Assembly (NCBI GenBank): GCA_030748735.1
Contig: JASMLK010000138.1
Coordinates: forward strand, 1-37,917
Source of the DNA: Myxococcota bacterium
Lineage (GTDB): Bacteria > Myxococcota_A > UBA9160 > UBA4427
Direction of reading: 5' to 3'
Length of the DNA stretch: 37,917 nucleotides
The stretch's first letter is position 1. Every line of letters begins with the position of its first letter. Positions 26,882 to 35,406 of this stretch are shown here, one piece after another. The notes under the pieces were generated by a model. That model was not told where the DNA came from. It did not search any database and saw only the letters and a list, made by a program, of their open reading frames with translations. The position numbers and the translations under genes were made by a program.

Positions 26882-29214
26882 GGGTGCTCCTCGACGTGTG
26901 GGGACTGCGTGGAGGCAGCCGATTCGACACGCTCGACGTTCGTGCCGACGTCGGATTCTTCGAGCGGGAGGCTCACCGAAACCGTCGTCCCCAGCCCCGG
27001 CTCGCTCAGGATCTCGACGCTTCCCCCGTGGTGCCGGATGATTTCGTGGGAAATCGACAAACCGAGCCCCGTACCCTTCTGTTTGGTCGTGAAGAAGGGG
27101 TCCCAGATTCTTGCGATGACCTCCGGCGGCATGCCGGCCCCGTGGTCCACGACATCGACGACGACGCGTCGCGCTGCGCTGGCCGCCAGATCGTGATCCT
27201 CCGGCTTGTCGTCTTCGAGGTGAAGCCGAATCTCGACCTCCCCGCCGCCTTCTGACGCGTCGGCTGCGTTCAAGACAAGATTGATGAACAGGTGCCGCAG
27301 TCGATCCGCGTCGCCGCGAATCGTCGATACCGGCGGCACCTGGCTGACCTGCAAGCATATCCCCCGCTGTCTCAGCTCCGCCGACGTGAGCGTGACGACC
27401 CCATCGATGATCTCGCTCAGCGCCACGACGCGACGCTCGGGGGCGGGCAATCGTGCGAGCCGTGAGAAGGAGTGCAAGAACTTCGCCAGTCGATTGACCT
27501 CGTCGAGCAGGTCGTCGAGCAAGTCGCGGCAGTTCGCGCAGAGCGCTTCGTCTTCTTCGGCGACCTGAATTCGAGCCTTCAGTGCGGCGAGTGGGTTCCC
27601 CACCTCGTGCATCACGCCGGCCGTCATCTGACCGATCGAGGCCAGCTTGTCTGCGCGCGCGAAGCCGCTCTGAAGGCTGTGGAGCCGTTCCGTTTGATCC
27701 GCGACCTCGCGCTCGAGTTCCTCGTTCCACGCCGCAAGTTGGTCCTGGGCGCGGCTCAGCTGCTCGGCCATCGTGTTGAAGTCGGTAGCCAGCCCCTCGA
27801 TTTCGTCCGCCGTCGTGATCGCAACCTGCTGCGAGAGTTCGCCCGCCGCGATCGCCCGCGTCGCCTTGCGGAGGATCTCCACGGGTTGCGCGAGGTAGCG
27901 CGCTACCAGAATGCCGAGTGTCGCGCCGACGGCGATGATGATCCCCACCAGCATCAGCATCGATGCGGTCACATGGCGAATCGCCGGGAGGATCTTCTCC
28001 GCAGAGTGGCTGACCAGCAGCGTCCAGGTGCGGTGCGGGGCCTGGGGAGCAAAGCCGATCGAAGTAAATGCGAACAGCGAGCCGTCGGCTTCGAGCGTTC
28101 CAGTGCCCTCTCGCTGCTGAAGGATGCGGGACGTCTGTTCCGGTGAGAAGTCCGCTGCCAGGGGACGCCCCTGTTCGAGCTCGAACACCTCGGGACGCTC
28201 CGGCGAAGAACCGCAATGGCCCAGGTAGGTCCCATGCTCACCGATCAGCCACATGTCCTCGCCCGAAGGCAGCGAACCGGCTAGGGAAATCAGATAGTCG
28301 GCGTCGACGTTGATGATCAACAGGCCGTGTCCCTGGCCGCGAGAACCAATCACTCGGGTCGCGTAACGGATCACTCCGCGGTGTGGAATCTCTACGACGC
28401 CGTGCTCGACGTTGAGATCCATCTGCGAGGTGTAGATTTCGCCTACGCGTCCCGCCATGCCGGCCTGGACGTAGTAGCGAGAGCTCTTGTCCTGCAGCTC
28501 GTCCTGGGGCACGACCGCGGGCAAACCCTCGACCACGTTCAGTCTGACGACCTCGTGTCCGTCGGCGTCGAGGTAGCGAACCTGGTAGTAGGCGCGTTCG
28601 CTCTGGGAAAACACCTGCAGCTCGTGCTCCGCGTCGCTGCGTAGCCTGGCAACCCGTTCCGCATCGCCGTCGGCCAGGGCGTCGGCGAGATTGCGCAGCA
28701 CGCCGAGGTTCGCCACAAACAGCAGGTCTTCCTCCATTCCCGAGACGAAATCGGTGAGGGAGCGCTCTCGGGACGCCGTCGCGAATTGGATTCGTTCGAT
28801 CGCGGTCTGCTCGAGCGTCTCCTGCATGCGAAAGATCGTGTACGCACCGATCCCGAGCGCGGGCACCACCGCGAGCCCCACCATGGGAACGATGAGCTTG
28901 GTCCGCAGGCTCACGCTCTGGATCCGTCGGATCCAGTGGGGGCGTTCTGTTACCGGGAGCTGTCCGAAAGAGGCCTCGCGTGCGCCGGATGCCATCCAGA
29001 ACGTCACAACCGCGACGGCCAGTGTGGTCGCAGCGGTCAGGCTGAGGAGACGGAGCGAGCGCAGGATTTCCGACCCAATGCCCTCGAGCCACACCCGAAT
29101 CACCAGCTCGGAACCGAGCAATACCCCCCCGGCCACGCCCACGACGACGAAGGCCAGGCGATGAGCACGCAACGAACTCTCGCGGTCTTCTCCGTCGCTC
29201 TTCGATCGATTCAT
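26878..29214 (-). CDS. Membrane sensor histidine kinase with extracytoplasmic Cache domain
   Basis: 778 residues. Hydrophobic segments at about 19-43, 53-76 and 106-128; a large extracytoplasmic Cache-like sensor domain (about 130-405; AYYQVRYLDADGHEVVRLN, RYATRVIGSRGQGHGLLIINVD); a further helix at about 415-438; HAMP (PVEILRKATRAIAAGELSQQV to about 490); a coiled coil; a HisKA helix with the phosphoacceptor His536 in VMHEVGNPLAALK; and HATPase motifs NLVLNAADAS, DHGAGMP and GTGLGLSIS. The H-E-x-G-N-P form is typical of NtrB-class kinases that pair with sigma54 activators. Cys559 and Cys562 (CANC) sit in the loop of the dimerisation hairpin. No RBS of good quality precedes the ATG. The ligand is unknown; by position it should be the substrate or product of the neighbouring oxidoreductase. 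Confidence 0.93.
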
Positions 29215-29589
29215 CTGTGTCTATGCCGAAGGGTTGGAGGAGCGAGAGCGCAGAAATCGCAGTCGCTGCGAACTCGTCGCAATCGCATTGGGTCGTGCAG
29301 ACCATGGTCGCTGACTGCGTCGAGACGTTGCAAGTAACGATCCCACGACCACGGCGACGGCCGCCGTCCCTGCCCGCGCGATCGGCACGCGCTTTCCTGC
29401 GTAGGTCAGCTTCATGGCATGCAAATTGCTCCACAAATCCCTCGCAAGATCGTTGTCAAATAGCGAGCAAGACGCGGCGGGGTGGTTCCCGGTCGCGATC
29501 GAGTCGACGGGAGTTCGTCTCCAACGAGGCGCGGTTCCGTCAAGCTGGGTTCATGATTCGAATCTACGCCGAAACGAAGGAGCAATTTC
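29215..29589. promoter_or_regulatory. Divergent control region of kinase and molybdoenzyme operons
   Basis: 375 bases without a gene. It holds a full-consensus sigma54 promoter (29415-29430, plus strand), a palindrome GACCATGGTC at 29300-29309 about 135 bases upstream of the inferred transcription start (a normal distance for an activator site), and an about 149-base leader before the peroxidase ATG with RBS AAGGAG. Confidence 0.65.
29415..29430 (+). promoter_or_regulatory. Sigma54 (-24/-12) promoter of the peroxidase-Rieske-molybdoenzyme operon
   Basis: TGGCATGCAAATTGCT matches TGGCAYRNNNNTTGCW at every defined position. GG is at 29416-29417 and GC at 29428-29429; the inferred start of transcription is about 29441. 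A sigma54 activator gene lies divergently next to it. Confidence 0.85.
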
Positions 29590-31791
29590 ATGCGGCAAAG
29601 AGTCTCTCTACTCTGGTTGCTGGCCGTTTTCGTGGTCCCGGTAGCGTGGAGTCCGGCACTCCCGGGCGATGCCGGTGCAGCAACGGCGAGTGCGGAGCTT
29701 GCCCCCCTACCCCCGGCCCCCAAGGTCAACAAGGCGGCCGCGGAACTCGGCCGGCAGCTCTTCTTCGACGTACGCCTTTCGGGCGACGTCGCAATTTCAT
29801 GCTCGAGTTGTCACGATCCGAGCAAGGCGTGGGGTGACGACAAGCCACTCGCCGACGCCTATCCCGGATCGCTGCACTTTCGCAATTCGAAGTCCCTGCT
29901 GAACACGGCGTACAACCGTTTCTACTTCTGGGACGGCCACATGGGCGGTGACGACCCCGCGAGCATGATTCGCAACGAGATCACCGAAACCCACATCCTG
30001 AACCTCGACGGCCGGATCATGCAGGAACGCATGGCCCAGGTGCCCGAATACGTGGCCCTGTTCGACAAGGCCTTCGGTGGTGAGCCGAGCTTCGGGAAGA
30101 CCCTGAAGGCCGTTGCCGCCTTCACCAGAACGCTCGTGACCCGGGACGCGCCACTCGACCGCCACCTCAAGGGCGACTCGAATGCGCTTTCGGCTTCGGC
30201 CAGGAGGGGGCTCGATCTCTTCACCGGCAAGGCCGGTTGTTCGAGCTGCCACAACGGGCCGATGCTGACCGACTGGCAGCCCCACGATCTCGGCGTTTCC
30301 GAGCATCCGGACGTGGTGGGCGATCCGCTGCGGCACATCACCCTGCGCGCCGTGAACAAGTGGTTCGGCGTTCCCAACTACGAAAACCTCAGGACCGACC
30401 CGGGTTACTACGCGGTGACGAAGGAAGAGACCGATCGCGGCGCGTTCGTCACACCCACCCTGCGAGAAGTCGCACGAACGGCGCCCTACATGCACAACGG
30501 CACGATCGCGAGCCTGGAAGATGTCGTCGCCTTCTACAACAAGGGTGCCGGTCCCGGTTCGGGTCTTTCCCCTCTCCGGCTCAGGCCCGCCGAGCAGCGC
30601 GATCTCGTCGCATTCCTGAAGGAAGGACTGACGGGCAAGCTGCCGAAGGTCGCGATCCCCGAGAGTTCGCCGGAATACGGCATCGTCCCGCTCGGCAAGC
30701 CGGGTGGCGACCTGGCGGACCTGCTTCGCCCCGATCTCGAGGTGAACGAAGCTGCGTCGACGGAGCCGCTGGCGGCCTTGCCGATGACCGCGCCGATCCC
30801 GGCTGACAACCCGCAGACCGATGCCAAGGTCGAGCTGGGGAAGCTCCTCTACTTCGACACGCGGCTCGGAGGCGACGCCAGCGTTTCCTGCGCGAGCTGC
30901 CACGACCCGACACTCGCCTGGGGTGAGGGCAGCGACGTTTCGCGTGGCTATCCCGGCACGGTTCACTGGCGCAACTCCCAGACGATCGTGAACTCCGCCT
31001 TCTACAAGAAGCTCTTCTGGGCTGGCTCGGTGACATCACTCGAAAAGCAGGCTCCTTCGGCTGCCAAGGGTGGCGTTGCAGGCAACGGCGAGAGCGAGAT
31101 GATGGAAGAGCGACTGCGGCAGATTCCCGAGTACGTAAGACGCTTCAAGGAGGTCTTCGGAGCTCGGCCGCACATCAAGGATGCCTGGAAGGCCATCGCA
31201 GCTTTCGAGCGCACGATCATCCAGCCCAACACGCCTTTCGACAACTACATGCGTGGAGACAAGGGTGCGATCGACGACTCCGCCAAGCGCGGCCTGGCGC
31301 TGTTCGACGGCAAGGCGGGGTGCTCCCAGTGTCACTCGGGGTCCCTGCTGAGCGACGAGCGCTTCCACCGACTCGGCGTGCCGGAGAACCCGGTCTTCGA
31401 AGAAGACCCGCTGCGACAGATCACCTGGCGCTTCGAGCACTACGCGAAGGGCGTGTCAGAGGACCTGTACCGCAAGACGCGGACGGATCTCGGCTTGTAC
31501 TACCGCAGCAAGCGCAAGGAGCACATCGGCAAGTTCCGAACTCCATCGCTTCGCTACACGAAGTACACCATGCCCTACATGCACAACGGAGCGTTCTTCA
31601 CGCTCGAAGAAGTGATCGATTTCTACAACGAAGGGGGTGGCCAAGACCTGCCAGTGACGAGTTCCCTGCTCAAGCCCCTCGGGCTCAGTGACACCGAGAA
31701 GGAAGACCTTCTGGCCTTCCTGGAGACGCTCTCCGGAGAGGAGATCATCGTCGACCCGCCCGAGCTTCCGCCCTACGAGGTAATGAACTGA
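29590..31791 (+). CDS. Fused double di-haem peroxidase (tetra-haem, IdrP1-IdrP2-like)
   Basis: 733 residues with a signal peptide (cleavage near 31) and two consecutive copies of the CcpA/MauG di-haem peroxidase fold. Copy 1 (about 40-375) has CSSCH at 71-75 and CSSCH at 217-221. Copy 2 (about 395-720) has CASCH at 434-438 and CSQCH at 578-582. Each copy repeats the family landmarks: LGRQLFFDVRLSGD / LGKLLYFDTRLGGD, HFRNSKSLLNTA / HWRNSQTIVNSA, and PYMHNG with the low-spin haem Met. Such enzymes reduce H2O2 in the periplasm with cytochrome c electrons. Iodate reductase clusters encode two separate proteins of this family (IdrP1, IdrP2); here they are one chain. RBS AAGGAG is 7 bases before the ATG, and the stop shares one base with the Rieske start, so expression is coupled. 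Confidence 0.9.
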   Translation: MRQRVSLLWLLAVFVVPVAWSPALPGDAGAATASAELAPLPPAPKVNKAAAELGRQLFFDVRLSGDVAISCSSCHDPSKAWGDDKPLADAYPGSLHFRNSKSLLNTAYNRFYFWDGHMGGDDPASMIRNEITETHILNLDGRIMQERMAQVPEYVALFDKAFGGEPSFGKTLKAVAAFTRTLVTRDAPLDRHLKGDSNALSASARRGLDLFTGKAGCSSCHNGPMLTDWQPHDLGVSEHPDVVGDPLRHITLRAVNKWFGVPNYENLRTDPGYYAVTKEETDRGAFVTPTLREVARTAPYMHNGTIASLEDVVAFYNKGAGPGSGLSPLRLRPAEQRDLVAFLKEGLTGKLPKVAIPESSPEYGIVPLGKPGGDLADLLRPDLEVNEAASTEPLAALPMTAPIPADNPQTDAKVELGKLLYFDTRLGGDASVSCASCHDPTLAWGEGSDVSRGYPGTVHWRNSQTIVNSAFYKKLFWAGSVTSLEKQAPSAAKGGVAGNGESEMMEERLRQIPEYVRRFKEVFGARPHIKDAWKAIAAFERTIIQPNTPFDNYMRGDKGAIDDSAKRGLALFDGKAGCSQCHSGSLLSDERFHRLGVPENPVFEEDPLRQITWRFEHYAKGVSEDLYRKTRTDLGLYYRSKRKEHIGKFRTPSLRYTKYTMPYMHNGAFFTLEEVIDFYNEGGGQDLPVTSSLLKPLGLSDTEKEDLLAFLETLSGEEIIVDPPELPPYEVMN

Positions 31792-32351
31792 TGAGTGACG
31801 AAAAGAACGACATGACGACACAGACCCCGACGAAAGGACTGCCGTGTCTCTCCCGCCGCGGCTTTCTGTTGGCGGGAAGCAGCGCAACGGTGGTTCTCGC
31901 CGCCGGCTGCGCCGGGTTTTCATTTCCAAAGGGGACCGCGCTCAGGATCGTCGAGTATCCGCGCAAGCGGATCGCCAGCCTGAGTGATGTACGCGCGCAC
32001 CGACCCATTTCGTTCAGTTATCCGGAACCGGGGCCGCTGTACAACTCCTTCCTCGTCCAGTTGGACGGAGAAGCATCAGGCGGCGTGGGACCGGACAACT
32101 CGATCGTCGCGTTCAGCGGAGTCTGCACGCACATGGGTGGTCCGCTCTCGGGTCAGTACCGGCGCGATCACGCGGTCGTAGGACCCTGCCCGCTCCACCT
32201 CACCACCTTCGACCTGCGAAAGCACGGCATGGTGGTGTCCGGGCACGGCACCGACACACTGCCCCAGGTGAAACTCGAAATCGAAAACGGTGAGATCTAC
32301 GCCACCGCCGTCATGGGTCTGATCTACGGCCTGAACCGCAACACGGCCTAG
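31791..32351 (+). CDS. Tat-exported Rieske iron-sulfur subunit (AioB/IdrB-like)
   Basis: 186 residues. The twin-arginine signal SRRGFLLAG is at 21-29, followed by a hydrophobic core ending LAAGCAG; Cys40 could make it a lipoprotein. The Rieske site is C112-x-H114 (CTHMGG) and C133-x2-H136 (CPLH), binding a [2Fe-2S] cluster. The C-terminal GLIYGLNRN resembles the GLIYGR end of arsenite oxidase small subunits. The two extra Cys that form a disulfide in many Rieske proteins (CTHxGC and CPCH) are replaced by Gly117 and Leu135. It should partner the molybdenum subunit encoded next and carry it through the Tat pathway, since that subunit has no signal peptide. An alternative start is Met8. Confidence 0.9.
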   Translation: MSDEKNDMTTQTPTKGLPCLSRRGFLLAGSSATVVLAAGCAGFSFPKGTALRIVEYPRKRIASLSDVRAHRPISFSYPEPGPLYNSFLVQLDGEASGGVGPDNSIVAFSGVCTHMGGPLSGQYRRDHAVVGPCPLHLTTFDLRKHGMVVSGHGTDTLPQVKLEIENGEIYATAVMGLIYGLNRNTA

Positions 32352-32368
32352 CGAAGGGGAAGAGAACA

Positions 32369-35050
32369 ATGTCAAGCGAGCACAATGGAGATCAGTACGT
32401 CAGAGAAGACGCGATCCCCCTTCCGCCGAAGGATGCGGAGGTCTTCACCACGGGTTGCGACTACTGCATCGCGGGTTGTGGCTACAAGGTCTTCCGTTGG
32501 CCGGTAAAGGGTCCGAATGGCGGAACGGCGGCGAGCGAGAACGCGCTGGGCGTGGACTTTCCGGCCGCAGCGATGTCGGGCAGCTGGGTCAGCCCGAGCA
32601 TGCACAACGTCGTGACCGCCAACGGGAAGAAGCAGAACGTGATCGTGCTGCCCGACCCCGACATGAAGCATGTCAACAAGAACGGCGATCACTCCATTCG
32701 CGGGGGGTGCATCGCGCAGAAGTGTTACAACCCCGACACCCCGACCCGCGACCGCCACCAGTACCCGCAGCTGCGGGTCAACGGCAAGCTCGAGCGTGTT
32801 TCGTGGGACGACGCCACGGACATCATGGCCCAGGTCTCCGAGTACATACTCGAGAAGTTCGGTGTGCATGCCTGGGGAATGAAGGCGTACTCCTACGAAT
32901 TCTGGGAGAACACCTACGCGATTACCAAACTGGCCTATCGCAGCGTGAAGACGCCGTGCTTCTCACCCCATGACCAACCCGGTCCGGGTGGCGATGCGAT
33001 CGGTCTGCGAGACGTCGGAATCGACAAGTTCTCCGCGAGCTACGACGACTGGGGTTCCGCAGAAGTACTCTTCTGCTCCGGGACCGATCCGTACGAGACG
33101 AAGACGATGATCTTCAACGAGTACATCAAGCCGGCCGTCGACGCGGGGAGACAGAAGCTCATCTACGTATTGCCACGCTCCACAGCGGGTGTGGCCTTCG
33201 CCGAGAAGACCGGTGGGCTCTGGCTCGATCTCTATCCCGGTACGGACACGGTCCTCAACATTGCAATTCTCCGAATCATCCTGGAGAACGGCTGGGAGGA
33301 CAAAGAGTTCATCGAAAAGTGGACCAACAACAAGTGGGAAACCGACTCCGGCTTCGGCCAGGGCACGCGCAACACGCCCTGGCAGTGGCGAACCACGTGG
33401 GGGAAGTTCAGCGTCAAGGGCTTCGACGACTACAAGAAGTGGGTTCTGTCGCAGGAGTGGGCCGAACTCGATGCCGCGTCGGAGGTTACGGGCGTCGCGA
33501 AGGAGAAGATCCAGAAGGCGGCCGAGATGCTCGCCAAGCCCATCAACGGCCGGCGCCCGAAGGCGAGCTTCGGTCTCGAGAAGGGCAACTACTGGTCGAA
33601 CAACTACACCAACAGTTCGTCGTTCGCGTGTCTGGGCGTCGTCTGCGGTGCAGGCAATCGCCCGGGCCAGATGATCTCGCGCTTCGGTGGTCATCAGCGT
33701 GGCGGACGATCCGCCGGTGGTTATCCGCGTGCCGAGAGTCCAGAAAAGGTGAACGGTCGGCGCAAGCGACCGATCGATCTCGACCGCTGGATGGTCGAGG
33801 GCAATCTTCGCTTCGCCTGGGTGATCGGGACGACCTGGATCCAGGCCATGGCGGGGTCCGTCGATCTCGACAACGCCTTCAAGCGAATGACGGTGGAACA
33901 GCCGAGCCAGGTCACCTCCAAGAACGTCGCGAGTGCGGTGGCGGCGATCAAGCAGCGCATCGACGACGGCGGCATGATGGTCGTGAACTCGGACATCTAT
34001 CCGTGTGCACCGATCGGGACCGAGTACGCCGACATCGTGCTGCCCGCCTCGGGTTGGGGGGAGCACGACTTCACCCGAGCCAACGGCGAGCGGCGCATGC
34101 GCGTGTTCCAGGGCTTCTACGATGCCCCCGGAGAGTCCAAACCCGATTGGTGGGCGGTTGCCCAGTTCGCCCAGAAGATGGGTTACGAGGGCTACAAGTG
34201 GAAGGACTCGAACGAAGTGTTCGAGGAAAGCGCCCGCTTCAGCCGCGGTGGCCGAACCGACTTCTACCCGATCGTCTGGAAGGCGAAGAAGGATGGGAAG
34301 AAGGGCCACGATCTGCTGTCGGAGTACGGGACCAACGGCATCCAGGGACCCGTGCGCTACGAGTACGGCAAGCTGGTCGGGACCAAGCGGTTGCACGACT
34401 CGACCGCCAAGGTGCCTACGCCGCAAGGGCCGACGGTCGTGAAGAAGGCCCACTACGCCTTCAATTCGCAGACCGGCAAGCTCAACTTCATCAAGAGCCC
34501 GTGGGAGATCTTTTCCGACTTCTTCGACTTCATCAAGCCGCAGGGGAACGAACTATGGGTCACCAATGGGCGCGTCAACGAAGTGTGGCAATCGGGTTTC
34601 GATGACATCGAACGGCGCCCGTACATCACCGAGCGCTGGCCCGACAACTTCCTGGAGATCCATCCGGACGACGCCGCAGCACGTGGCATCGAGAGCGGCG
34701 ACGAAGTGCTCTGCTACAGCGACCGCGTGCCGGTCCAGATGGGCGCAGGCTTCGTGGTCGAAGGTGACGATCTCACCTTCACCGGGCTGCAGAAGAAGGG
34801 GCTGATCAAGCTCACCCAGGCCCGCGTGCCCGCGGTGGCGATGGTGACCCCGGCCATGAAGAAGGGAGTGACCTTCATGAACTTCCTTCACAAGACTGCG
34901 TCGGCCAACGCCCTCGTGCCTCGAGTGCCGGACCCGATCAGCAATCGCTATCGCTTCAAGCTCGGCGTGGCATTCGTCAAGAAGACGGGCGAATCGCCCT
35001 ACAAGAACGACCTGAACCGCATGTCGTTCGCGCCACGCATCATCACCTAG
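32369..35050 (+). CDS. Arsenite oxidase-family molybdopterin oxidoreductase (AioA/IdrA-like)
   Basis: 893 residues, DMSO reductase superfamily, AioA branch. N-terminal cluster ligands C30-x2-C33-x3-C37 are followed 72 residues later by Ser109 (HSIRGG), the Ser that in AioA replaces the fourth Cys and gives a [3Fe-4S] cluster. Residues matching the AioA substrate pocket (His195, Glu203, Arg419, His423) are His201 (SPHDQPG), Asp209, Arg438 and His442 (SRFGGHQRGG). No Cys, Ser or SeCys Mo ligand is evident, as in AioA. Other family blocks are LWLDLYPGTDTVLN, EKGNYWSNNY, NGERRMRVFQGFYD and VTNGRVNEVWQSGFDD. It has no signal peptide, so export should be with the Rieske subunit. The direction and substrate (iodate reduction, arsenite oxidation or other) are open; the peroxidase neighbour favours an Idr-like role. 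Confidence 0.88.
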   Translation: MSSEHNGDQYVREDAIPLPPKDAEVFTTGCDYCIAGCGYKVFRWPVKGPNGGTAASENALGVDFPAAAMSGSWVSPSMHNVVTANGKKQNVIVLPDPDMKHVNKNGDHSIRGGCIAQKCYNPDTPTRDRHQYPQLRVNGKLERVSWDDATDIMAQVSEYILEKFGVHAWGMKAYSYEFWENTYAITKLAYRSVKTPCFSPHDQPGPGGDAIGLRDVGIDKFSASYDDWGSAEVLFCSGTDPYETKTMIFNEYIKPAVDAGRQKLIYVLPRSTAGVAFAEKTGGLWLDLYPGTDTVLNIAILRIILENGWEDKEFIEKWTNNKWETDSGFGQGTRNTPWQWRTTWGKFSVKGFDDYKKWVLSQEWAELDAASEVTGVAKEKIQKAAEMLAKPINGRRPKASFGLEKGNYWSNNYTNSSSFACLGVVCGAGNRPGQMISRFGGHQRGGRSAGGYPRAESPEKVNGRRKRPIDLDRWMVEGNLRFAWVIGTTWIQAMAGSVDLDNAFKRMTVEQPSQVTSKNVASAVAAIKQRIDDGGMMVVNSDIYPCAPIGTEYADIVLPASGWGEHDFTRANGERRMRVFQGFYDAPGESKPDWWAVAQFAQKMGYEGYKWKDSNEVFEESARFSRGGRTDFYPIVWKAKKDGKKGHDLLSEYGTNGIQGPVRYEYGKLVGTKRLHDSTAKVPTPQGPTVVKKAHYAFNSQTGKLNFIKSPWEIFSDFFDFIKPQGNELWVTNGRVNEVWQSGFDDIERRPYITERWPDNFLEIHPDDAAARGIESGDEVLCYSDRVPVQMGAGFVVEGDDLTFTGLQKKGLIKLTQARVPAVAMVTPAMKKGVTFMNFLHKTASANALVPRVPDPISNRYRFKLGVAFVKKTGESPYKNDLNRMSFAPRIIT

Positions 35051-35091
35051 CGATTCCCCTGGACGGGGCGGCGGGCGCCGCGCCTCGGCCA

Positions 35092-35132
35092 GCAAATCGC
35101 CTCCGGAGACACGTGCTCCGGAGGCGATTTGC
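35092..35132 (+). terminator. Long perfect hairpin after the molybdoenzyme gene
   Basis: A perfect 17-base stem (35092-35108 with 35116-35132, arm GCAAATCGCCTCCGGAG) and a 7-base loop, 41 bases after the stop codon. The T-run is short (ATTTGCCTTT), so it may also work as an mRNA 3'-end stabiliser. Confidence 0.75.
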
Positions 35133-35335
35133 CTTTCGGGAAATGGTCAGGTTCTGAAGGCGCAGCCGTGTCGATCGCGCAGTCGGCGGGCTTTTCCGTT
35201 GCGGTTGTACACACTTGCGGGCGAGCGGTCAGAGCCTGACCAGCTACACGACCTTGACCGCAGTCATCGCGGGTATTTCCGGGGCGCGTTCCCCACGAAT
35301 GTCGGCTGCGCACGTCGTTCAGGAGCAGCAGGCCG

Positions 35336-35367
35336 AGAAAAGAAAGAGGCCGTGCACAAGCACGGCC
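35336..35367 (-). terminator. Rho-independent terminator of the porin gene
   Basis: On the minus strand the stem GGCCGTGC / GCACGGCC with a TTGT loop (35348-35367) is followed by CTCTTTCTTTTCTC, a T-rich tract. It lies 39 bases beyond the porin stop codon. Confidence 0.8.
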
Positions 35368-35406
35368 CCCACTTCCTTTCCTGGCGTCATCACATGACGC
35401 GCCGAG

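Larger units (their letters stand above)
35051..35406. other. Intergenic region with two terminators, no gene
   Basis: 356 bases between the convergent molybdoenzyme and porin genes. Besides the two hairpins listed separately, it contains GGTCAG-AGC-CTGACC at 35227-35241 and a further GGTCAG half-site at 35145-35150. No convincing coding frame was seen. Confidence 0.5.

Noticed and set aside
32963..34453. A 496-codon open frame on the minus strand
   Set aside because: Lies wholly within the molybdoenzyme gene on the opposite strand and has no domain of its own.
29590..35050. Naming the operon aioBA (arsenite oxidase) outright
   Set aside because: The di-haem peroxidase fusion, the Asp at the Glu203 position and the lack of an AioX-type arsenite-binding protein or ars genes make a firm arsenite call unsafe.
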